Below are positions 1-5,087 of a stretch of 5,418 bases of DNA, piece by piece. Source of the stretch: Candidatus Latescibacterota bacterium (GTDB taxonomy: Bacteria > Latescibacterota > 4484-107 > B68-G9). Below the pieces are notes generated by a model. The model was not told the DNA's origin and ran no database searches. It worked only from the letters and a program-made list of their open reading frames with translations. The DNA lies in contig DTXA01000392.1 in the NCBI GenBank assembly GCA_012962735.1, positions 1-5,418 of the forward strand, read 5' to 3'. The first letter of the stretch is position 1. Every line of letters begins with the position of its first letter. The position numbers and the translations under genes were made by a program.

Positions 1-777
1 CGATGACCGACGCATATGCGGCAGGATCTAAGATATTGTCACCCCCACCTCCGGGATTCCCCTCGTTTCCTGCCGCCGCGACCAGTAGAATTCCAGCTCG
101 GACCTGTCCCCATCGCCATTTGGATCCATAGACCATTCGAGGGCGGCGATGACATCGCTCCAGTATCCGACGCCGGTTGCGTCCAACACCTTTAGTGCAT
201 ATAGATGTGCTTCCGGCGCGACGCCCACCACCCCGACTTCGTTGTCCTCGGCGGCCACGATGCCGGCCACATGCGTGCCGTGGCCGTTGTCGTCCATGGG
301 GTCCGTATCGCTGTTGACAAAGTCATAGCCGCCTTTATAGTTGGCATCTAAATCGGGGTGGGTATAGTCGAGCCCCGTGTCCATGATCACGACTTTTACT
401 CCGGTGCCCTTGTTGTAGCCGTGGACGATACCCGCTCCTACGCGCTTCACGCCCCAAGAGTTGTCCAGTTCGGCGTCGAGGGCCCATACCCTGCCGTCCG
501 AATGGACATGGGTCACGTTCGAGCTGGCCCGCAATCCGGGTATGGCCGCATCTGGGACAGTCGCCGCGATAGTCGGGACGATCTTGTATGTGTACCTGAT
601 CTCCCCGCCGAACCTTCGGACCAGAACCTGCTCCGCTGGGCCGGGTATCTTTTTAAATCCTATCAACACCCTCACTTTCTCGGCGGCCATAGAGGCCGTC
701 GGCGCTGTCGTGGCACCGAAGGCCAGCACAACCGTCAGTACCACCAACATTCCGCAGGCTAACACTTTGCGTGTCAT
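1..777 (-). pseudogene. Secreted subtilisin-family (S8) serine protease, frameshifted and internally deleted, 3' end beyond window
   Basis: The product would be an exported serine endopeptidase. From the ATG at 777 there is a signal peptide (basic MTRK, then a hydrophobic stretch to about residue 21, likely cleaved after the SMAA region near residue 32). An I9-type propeptide follows at about 34-100. The catalytic domain shows the Asp in IMDTGLDYTHPDL (D133) and the His in NGHGTHVAG (H166), then VGVAPEAHLYALKVLD. After ALEWSMDPNGDGD (to residue 224, near position 106) this frame drifts into non-family sequence and stops at 28-30. Another frame, from about 103 to the left edge, resumes the family with VRAGILLVAAAGNEGN, including the oxyanion Asn, and LDPAAYASVI. 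About 30 residues that normally lie between these blocks, including the substrate-binding SLG strand, are absent. The catalytic Ser would lie outside the window. The start is fixed by AGGAGGTG just upstream; a TTG start at 846 would coincide with the predicted transcription start. Family assignment is firm; whether the lesion is biological or a sequence error cannot be decided here. Confidence 0.83.
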
Positions 778-781
778 TTCC

Positions 782-789
782 CACCTCCT
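782..789 (-). promoter_or_regulatory. Ribosome binding site of the S8 protease
   Basis: The minus strand reads AGGAGGTG, with the GGAGG core six bases before the ATG at 777. This is the feature that fixes the start of the protease at 777 rather than at the upstream in-frame TTG at 846. Confidence 0.85.
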
Positions 790-814
790 AAGACCTCGAC
801 AGTCTGGGCCCTTT

Positions 815-836
815 ACCTCCTTTATATCACCTCCTC
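815..836 (-). promoter_or_regulatory. Two extra Shine-Dalgarno-like motifs in the protease leader
   Basis: Between the predicted transcription start (about 845) and the protease start, the minus strand carries GAGGAGGTGAT (836-826) and then AAAGGAGGT (823-815), both near-perfect complements of the 16S rRNA 3' end. Neither is followed at a useful distance by an ATG; the only nearby start is GTG-ATA-TAA, which stops after two codons. With the true site at 782-789 the leader of about 68 bases holds three such motifs. They could be ribosome standby sites, relics of lost starts, or chance in a purine-rich leader. Confidence 0.5.
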
Positions 837-851
837 TGTTGGACAATTTTC

Positions 852-880
852 AGTATACCCCAAGAGCCCCCATTTGTCAA
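852..880 (-). promoter_or_regulatory. Sigma-70-type promoter of the S8 protease
   Basis: On the minus strand a perfect -35 TTGACA (880-875) is separated by exactly 17 bases from a -10 TATACT (857-852, five of six matches to consensus). Upstream of the -35 lies A/T-rich sequence (about 881-906) that could act as an UP element. The predicted start of transcription is near 845, giving a leader of about 68 bases before the ATG at 777. Confidence 0.85.
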
Positions 881-935
881 GGATTTTCTATAACTTTCTG
901 TTTTAAGTGCAAGGAAAAATTTTAGCCTGCGGGCC

Positions 936-949
936 AAGTGATTACACTT
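936..949. promoter_or_regulatory. Small palindrome, candidate operator between the divergent promoters
   Basis: A perfect inverted repeat AAGTG-N4-CACTT sits between the two -35 boxes, 16 bases upstream of the plus-strand -35. Further AAGTG half-sites occur at 905-909 and 996-1000, offset by 31 and 60 bases from the first arm, roughly whole helical turns. It could bind a dimeric regulator of both genes, but a 5-base arm in AT-rich DNA can also arise by chance and no regulator gene is visible. Confidence 0.3.
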
Positions 950-965
950 CAAAAGTCCCTACTCC

Positions 966-992
966 TTGACAAACCGGACGATCTGTTATACT
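966..992 (+). promoter_or_regulatory. Sigma-70-type promoter of the TPR protein gene (extended -10)
   Basis: A perfect -35 TTGACA (966-971) is followed after 15 bases by TATACT (987-992). The spacing is shorter than the optimal 17, but TG at 984-985 forms an extended -10 (TGTTATACT), which commonly compensates for a weak -35 or spacing. Transcription would start near 999, leaving a leader of about 57 bases. It shares CCTTGACAAA with the divergent protease promoter. Confidence 0.75.
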
Positions 993-1024
993 TTCAAGTG
1001 CTATCCCGAAGCAAAGGCCATAAG

Positions 1025-1075
1025 ATGGCAACCTCATTTGAAAAAAGGAAGGGATTATGTTCCCACTTCTCCTGA
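1025..1075 (+). other. Possible 16-codon leader ORF, or true frameshifted N-terminus of the TPR protein
   Basis: An ATG at 1025, preceded by an AAAGG-type weak Shine-Dalgarno, opens the frame MATSFEKRKGLCSHFS and stops at 1073-1075, overlapping the annotated start of the TPR gene by 19 bases. Read as it stands it is a short overlapping peptide that could couple translation. If one base were missing in the G run at 1051-1053 or the A run at 1041-1046, it would instead fuse to the TPR protein. That fusion would supply a basic segment (EKRKG) directly before the hydrophobic FPLLLTLSLAG stretch. Both readings are inference. Confidence 0.3.
1046..1053 (+). promoter_or_regulatory. Ribosome binding site of the TPR protein gene
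   Basis: AGGAAGGG lies just before the ATG at 1057; the GGAAG core ends five bases upstream of it. It is acceptable but not a canonical GGAGG, and it is the main support for this start, since an in-frame TGA at 1039-1041 rules out any longer in-frame version with a standard start. Confidence 0.55.
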
Positions 1076-4032
1076 CGTTGAGCTTAGCGGGGTGGACAGG
1101 GCCCGAAGATTTAGAGGCGCCGGTGCTGCGCGCCCCGGACGCCCGGCAGTACAGGTTCGCATGGGAGCTATATCGGGACGGCAAGTACGGGCTGGCGGCC
1201 GAGGCGCTCAGGGACTTCCTAAGGGAGTATCCCCAAAGCCCATGGGTCCCCAAGGCGGAGTTCCTATTAGGCGAGTGTCCCTTCCGGGAGGGGGGGTACA
1301 AAGAGGCCCTGAGGGCGTTTCGGGAGTTCCTCCGTAAGTACCCCGAGGATGCCTTAGCGGACGACGCAGCATACAGGACAGGACAAATCCTGTTCCGGCT
1401 GGAGAGGTATGGGGGGGCTGTGGATGTCTTCCACAAGTTCGAGGAGGAGTACCCCGAAAGTCCCCTCCTGCCGGATGTACAGTATCTGTTGGGCGAGGCC
1501 CTGTTCCGGTTGGGGAGGTACGAAGAGGCGCTTCGGGCGTACGGCCGAGCGTCCGCGGACACGGGGAAGGCGGGGACATACGCCCTATATGCGGTAGGGT
1601 GGGTCCACCAGAGGCAGGAGAGGTACGACATGGCAGCACAGGCCTTCCGGGAGGTGGTGGAGCGGGCTCCGGACTCGGACCTCGGAAGGTCCTCTCGGCT
1701 GAAGTGGGGGGAGGCCCTCCTCCGGGGGGGGAAGCCCGAGGAGGCCTCGGGGGTCCTCCGGGAGGCTATAGGGGTCCTGAGGGGGAGGGAGCGGGCGTAT
1801 GCGAGGTACCTCTTAGGGGAGGCGTACTACCAGTTGGGACAATATGGCCGGGCCCGTTTGCCCTACCGGAAGGTCTCGGAGGAATCCCGGGACCTCGCCC
1901 CGAAGGCGCAGATGGGTATAGCATGGAGCTACTTCGGGGAGAAGGATTACCGGGAAGCCATAAGGGCGTTCCAGGAGGTGGTGAGGCGCTTCCCTGGGTC
2001 GCCGGAGGCCCAGGAGGCCCTCTTCCAGCTCGGGGTATGCCGACGGAGATTGGGGGAGCTGGAGCGGGCTCTCGAGACCTTCCGCAGGGTTTGGAGGGAT
2101 TTCCCAGAGGGGGAATTCGCCGAGGATGGGCTGTACGGGGCCGCCGAGACCTCCTATACCTTGGGGAGGTACGCCGAGGCCCTCGGATACCTCCGGATGC
2201 TCCGGGAGCGGTATCCGGAGGGGAAGTGGGCGCCGGCTGTCCTGGTCCTTCAAGGTGCGTGCTATATGGCCTTGAAGAGGTGGGACGATGCCGAGGCCGC
2301 CTACAGGGAGGTCTTAAAGCGGTTCCCGGGGGATACCGCGGCCGCCGAAGCCCGGTTCCAGCTCGGGTGGAGCCTGTACCGGAAGGGGAAGTACGGGGAG
2401 GCGGTGGAGGTGTTGTGGGACTTCCTTAAGCGCCATCCGGACCATCCCTCACGGCCGGACGCCCTCCTCCTTATGGGGGAGGCCGAATACCGAAGGGAGA
2501 GGTACGAGGCCGCCAGGGAGGCATACTCCGAGTTCCTCAAGGAGTTCCCCGACCATCCCAAAGCCCCGTCCGCCTGGTACGGAGTAGGGTGGGCTGAGCT
2601 GCGGCTGAGGGAGTACGGGGAGGCGCTCTCCGCCTTCCAGGGGGTGGTAAGCCGGGCTCCGGGCTCGGAGCTTGCCTTGGATGCGGAGTTCAGGGTGGGG
2701 GACTGCCTGTTCGGGATGGAGGAGTGGGAACGGGCGTTCCGGGCGTACGAAGTGGTGCTCCGGAGGGACCCGGGGGGAGAGCTTGCGGACGACGCCCTGT
2801 ACCAGATGGGGATGAGCGCCTTCCGATCTGAGCGGTACGAAAGAGCCTTAGAGGCGTTCCGGAGGCTCCTGAGGGAGTATCCCACATCCCCACACAGGGA
2901 TGAGGCGCAGTATATGGCAGGGCGAGCGCTCTTCCGTAAGGGGGAATTCCGGGATGCTGTGGAGGAGTACAGGAGGTTGGCCGACTCAAGTCCCTTAGCC
3001 CCACGGGCACAGTACGATATCGGGGATGCCTTTTACAACCTCGGGGAGCTGGACTCGGCCGAGGTAGCCTACCGGGAGGTGTTGCGGAGGTTCCCCGAGA
3101 GGTCAGTCGCGGCGGATGCGGTCGTGGGTCTTCAGTGGTGTTATCTTCGCAGAGGGCAGGTGGAGGAGGCGGTGGCGCTGGCAGATTCCTTCTTGGAAGC
3201 GCACCCGGAAGGGGAGATGGCGGAGTACCTGGCCTTCCGCAAGGGTGACCTATTCTTTAACCTGAAGAAGCACTATCAGGCTGTGGAGGCTTTCCGGGAG
3301 TTCCTGTCGAAGTACCCGGAGAGCTCCCTGGCTCCCTCAGCTCTGTACTGGATCGGCATGGCCCAAAAGGAACTGGGCAATTGGAGGGAGGCCGTGACGA
3401 CCTGGAAGGATCTGGCCTTAAGACATCCGAAATCGGATGTGGCTCCGGATGCGATGCTCAGGGCCGCTGAGGTGCTCTTAGAGAAGGGGGAAAACGAGGA
3501 GGCCTTGTCGGTGCTGCGCTCCTTCCTCTCCAGGTATCCTGAGGCCGAGGGGGCACCTGGGGCCCTCCTCTTTATCGGGGAGGCGTACGTGGGGGAAGGC
3601 CGGAGGTTGGAGGCCCGGGAGGCGTTCCGGAGGTTGGTGTGGGAATATCCCGAAAAGGAGGAGGCGCACCGGGCCCGGCTCCGTCTGGCGAGGATGGCGG
3701 TTGAGGAGGGAAAGGGAGAGGAAGCGAGGAAGTGGCTCGAGGAGGTCTTGGAGGCCCGCTCGGACGAGCTGGCGGCCGAGGCCCAGTTCCTCCTGGGAGA
3801 TGCGGCGTTTGCCGAGGGGAAATGGAAGGATGCGCTTGCGGAGTACTTGAAGGTGAAGTACCTGTATCCGGCCTACGAGGACTGGACAGCCCGGGCACTG
3901 CTGAGGGCAGGAGAGTGCTACGAGCGGATGGGAGAAGCGGAGAAGGCCCAGGAGCTGTACAGGGAGGTGGCGGGGAAACACGAGAGAGATGAGTTCGGGA
4001 AGGAGGCTCGGCGGAGGTTGCGAAAAAAGTGA
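1057..4032 (+). CDS. Giant TPR-solenoid protein, probably exported (991 residues)
   Basis: The protein is a nearly pure tetratricopeptide-repeat solenoid and would act as a binding scaffold rather than an enzyme; its partner is unknown. Residues 1-11 (MFPLLLTLSLA) are hydrophobic and could be a very short signal peptide cleaved before GW, but lack the usual basic residues. After a Pro/Asp-rich linker (12-31), 26 consecutive TPR units fill residues 32-983, followed by the basic tail ARRRLRKK. The consensus (A-x-Y-x-x-G helix A, then G-x-Y-x-x-A, F/Y-x-x-x-L, and a YP-x-S/D-x-x-A-x-D loop) and the 37-residue period match TPRs of envelope proteins such as BamD and CpoB/YbgF. There is no other domain, no internal membrane segment, and no lipobox. 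The reading frame is clean throughout despite G runs up to eight bases. It is divergent from the protease and convergent with the isomerase remnant. TPR identity is certain; envelope location is inferred. Confidence 0.9.
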   Translation: MFPLLLTLSLAGWTGPEDLEAPVLRAPDARQYRFAWELYRDGKYGLAAEALRDFLREYPQSPWVPKAEFLLGECPFREGGYKEALRAFREFLRKYPEDALADDAAYRTGQILFRLERYGGAVDVFHKFEEEYPESPLLPDVQYLLGEALFRLGRYEEALRAYGRASADTGKAGTYALYAVGWVHQRQERYDMAAQAFREVVERAPDSDLGRSSRLKWGEALLRGGKPEEASGVLREAIGVLRGRERAYARYLLGEAYYQLGQYGRARLPYRKVSEESRDLAPKAQMGIAWSYFGEKDYREAIRAFQEVVRRFPGSPEAQEALFQLGVCRRRLGELERALETFRRVWRDFPEGEFAEDGLYGAAETSYTLGRYAEALGYLRMLRERYPEGKWAPAVLVLQGACYMALKRWDDAEAAYREVLKRFPGDTAAAEARFQLGWSLYRKGKYGEAVEVLWDFLKRHPDHPSRPDALLLMGEAEYRRERYEAAREAYSEFLKEFPDHPKAPSAWYGVGWAELRLREYGEALSAFQGVVSRAPGSELALDAEFRVGDCLFGMEEWERAFRAYEVVLRRDPGGELADDALYQMGMSAFRSERYERALEAFRRLLREYPTSPHRDEAQYMAGRALFRKGEFRDAVEEYRRLADSSPLAPRAQYDIGDAFYNLGELDSAEVAYREVLRRFPERSVAADAVVGLQWCYLRRGQVEEAVALADSFLEAHPEGEMAEYLAFRKGDLFFNLKKHYQAVEAFREFLSKYPESSLAPSALYWIGMAQKELGNWREAVTTWKDLALRHPKSDVAPDAMLRAAEVLLEKGENEEALSVLRSFLSRYPEAEGAPGALLFIGEAYVGEGRRLEAREAFRRLVWEYPEKEEAHRARLRLARMAVEEGKGEEARKWLEEVLEARSDELAAEAQFLLGDAAFAEGKWKDALAEYLKVKYLYPAYEDWTARALLRAGECYERMGEAEKAQELYREVAGKHERDEFGKEARRRLRKK
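1150..4005 (+). repeat. 26-unit tandem TPR-coding array, mostly 111-base period
   Basis: I split residues 32-983 by hand into 26 units. Units 2-3, 5, 8-16, 18-23 and 25 are exactly 37 residues (111 bases). The exceptions are units 1 (35), 4 (35), 6 (36), 7 (35), 17 (34), 24 (36) and 26 (38). Unit lengths sum exactly to the protein length together with the 31-residue head and 8-residue tail. Units have diverged in sequence, but short DNA blocks such as GAGGCGTTCCGGAGG recur, which fits old tandem duplication under selection for the fold. All six cysteines I see fall at or next to the small-residue position in helix A (units 2, 9, 11, 15, 19, 26). Confidence 0.88.
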
Positions 4033-4041
4033 GCAGCAGCC

Positions 4042-4065
4042 CCCACATGTCCGCCTACAGGTGGG
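4042..4065. terminator. Weak hairpin between the convergent gene ends, possible terminator
   Basis: CCCAC-a-TGT (4042-4050) and ACA-g-GTGGG (4057-4065) can pair around a 6-base loop, giving eight base pairs with one mismatch. It overlaps the end of the isomerase remnant and lies ten bases past the TPR stop codon. No T-tract follows on the plus strand; on the minus strand a run of six T (complement of 4023-4028) lies about 14 bases further on. If it terminates transcription it is not a canonical intrinsic terminator. Confidence 0.28.
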
Positions 4066-4559
4066 CCTTGAGATGCTCCAGGCCCTTTCGATGTGCCTCT
4101 ACCGGTTCCTTTCCCTCGTACTCCACACACCATATCCCTTCGTACCCAGCCTCCTTCAGACACCGGATGGCCCACTCCAGATCCACCCCCCTCCCCTAAG
4201 AGCGGTGCCCCTATATTCGTAGAACCTGCGTACAGTCTCCGAGCTGCGGCCGAACCACAGGTAATTCATGGTGTCCAGGTTGGCCCACCAAGTCCGAGCC
4301 CACCCTTCGGAACGCCTCGATATGGAGTTCGGCGTCGTTCGTGATGAGGCCGTGGTTGTCCACGGCGAAGTGGCACCCCTCCTGTTCCCCGAATTCCTCT
4401 CTTAAGGGACCTCGGGCTTGGGCCGAGGCCTTCAGCCCATCGCTCCGGCTCCTCCTTCGGCCACACATCCCGGAACTGCACCTCCACGTACCCGAACCCT
4501 TTCTCCGAGACATACTTCAGGAAGCCCTCCAGGCTCCCAGGGAAGTTGTAGTGGATCAT
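4055..4559 (-). pseudogene. Remnant of a xylose-isomerase-like TIM-barrel sugar phosphate isomerase/epimerase
   Basis: Members of this family (PF01261-type barrels) isomerise or epimerise sugars at a divalent metal. The N-terminal frame from the ATG at 4559 reads MIHYNFPGSLEGFLKYV and YVEVQFRDVWPKEEPERW. A second frame gives CHFAVDNHGLITNDAELHIE, a third NLDTMNYLWFGRSSETV, a fourth APLLGEG, and a fifth VDLEWAIRCLKEAGYEG, CVEYEGKEP and HLKAHL to the TAG at 4055-4057. These are the family's late barrel strands in correct order, including the likely metal-site Asp of NLDT and Glu of VEYEG. Removing one base at each of four places (about 4423, 4284-4286, 4208-4211 and 4186-4191) gives one 166-codon frame plus stop. 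Relatives are about 260-290 residues. The middle strands and the usual HxKD region before LGEG are missing. It abuts ispF in the same operon direction, with no well-placed Shine-Dalgarno (a GGAGG lies 15 bases upstream). The substrate cannot be named. Confidence 0.8.
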
Positions 4560-5087
4560 CTAAGGCTTTCCGGGCCTCCGCCCGTTCCCTTCCACCTCTT
4601 CCGGCTGCTCGGTCTCTTCTATCATCACTACTGCGTATGCAGCCATCCCCTCCCCGGCCCCCGTAAACCCCATCCCCTCGGTGGTAGTGGCCTTCACCGA
4701 TACCCTCTCGGCCGGGATCCCGATGGCCTTGGACAACAGCGCCCGCATCTGGAGTATGTACGGAGCGAGTTTCGGCCTCTGGGCCACGACAGTGGCGTCC
4801 ACGTTGACGATCTGGATGTCACGGCGCCTCCGGCAGTACTCCACTAAGGTGTACAACAGCCCCAGGCTGGACACCCCCTTGAAGGCCGGGTCGTCGTCCG
4901 GGAACATCTGCCCTATGTCTCCAAGGCCCGCGGCGCCCAATATGGCGTCCATTATGGCATGACAGAGCACATCTGCGTCCGAGTACCCCTCCAATCCCTT
5001 CCCGAAGGGCACTTCGACTCCCCCCAGGATCAGTTTCCTCCCCTCCACAAGCCGGTGAGCGTCATATCCCACTCCTACCCTGAGCAT
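4560..5087 (-). CDS. ispF: 2-C-methyl-D-erythritol 2,4-cyclodiphosphate synthase
   Basis: IspF converts CDP-methylerythritol 2-phosphate to methylerythritol 2,4-cyclodiphosphate with release of CMP, the fifth step of the cytosolic MEP isoprenoid pathway. The 175-residue protein opens with RVGVGYDAHRLVEG, giving metal ligands D9 and H11, and continues with SDADVLCHAIMDAILG (third ligand H43). GAAGLGDIGQMFPDDDP, VNVDATVVAQRPKLAPY (94-110) and VKATTTEGMGFTG (131-143) are the other family blocks. Two ligand-site positions differ from E. coli: the His of the usual GHSDADV is Tyr35, and the Arg of GFTGRGEG is Ala144. The family normally ends near residue 157; here a charged tail of about 18 residues (159-175 and beyond AVVMIEE) is added. 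The start is set by GGAGGA at 5096-5091 and by a 13-base overlap with ispD, indicating translational coupling. The stop TAG directly precedes the ATG of the isomerase remnant. Confidence 0.96.
   Translation of the reverse strand: MLRVGVGYDAHRLVEGRKLILGGVEVPFGKGLEGYSDADVLCHAIMDAILGAAGLGDIGQMFPDDDPAFKGVSSLGLLYTLVEYCRRRRDIQIVNVDATVVAQRPKLAPYILQMRALLSKAIGIPAERVSVKATTTEGMGFTGAGEGMAAYAVVMIEETEQPEEVEGNGRRPGKP

Noticed and set aside
753..756. A lipobox-like VLAC at residues 5-8 of the protease
   Set aside because: The cysteine precedes the hydrophobic core instead of following it, so it cannot be a lipoprotein cleavage site.
778..846. A longer protease reading frame starting at TTG 846
   Set aside because: That start would coincide with the predicted transcription start and has its Shine-Dalgarno motifs downstream rather than upstream; ATG 777 has an ideal AGGAGGTG and begins a normal signal peptide.
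942..3010. Long open frames on the minus strand and in other plus frames opposite the TPR gene
   Set aside because: They are rich in Pro, Arg, Ser and Gly without motifs and mirror the GC-rich TPR codons; they also lack ribosome sites.
1150..4005. The regular 111-base period as a CRISPR array or satellite
   Set aside because: Units are translated, diverged and encode a clear TPR consensus; there are no identical repeats separated by unique spacers.
4033..4054. A small gene or RNA in the convergent gap
   Set aside because: Only 22 bases separate the two gene ends; apart from part of a weak hairpin nothing is visible.
4093..4344. Plus-strand open frames across the isomerase remnant
   Set aside because: Their products are low-complexity and Pro-rich; the minus strand carries recognisable family motifs over the same bases.
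5075..5087. IspD and IspF as one fused bifunctional protein
   Set aside because: The genes are in different frames with a TAG ending ispD and a well-placed ATG and ribosome site for ispF, so they are two proteins.
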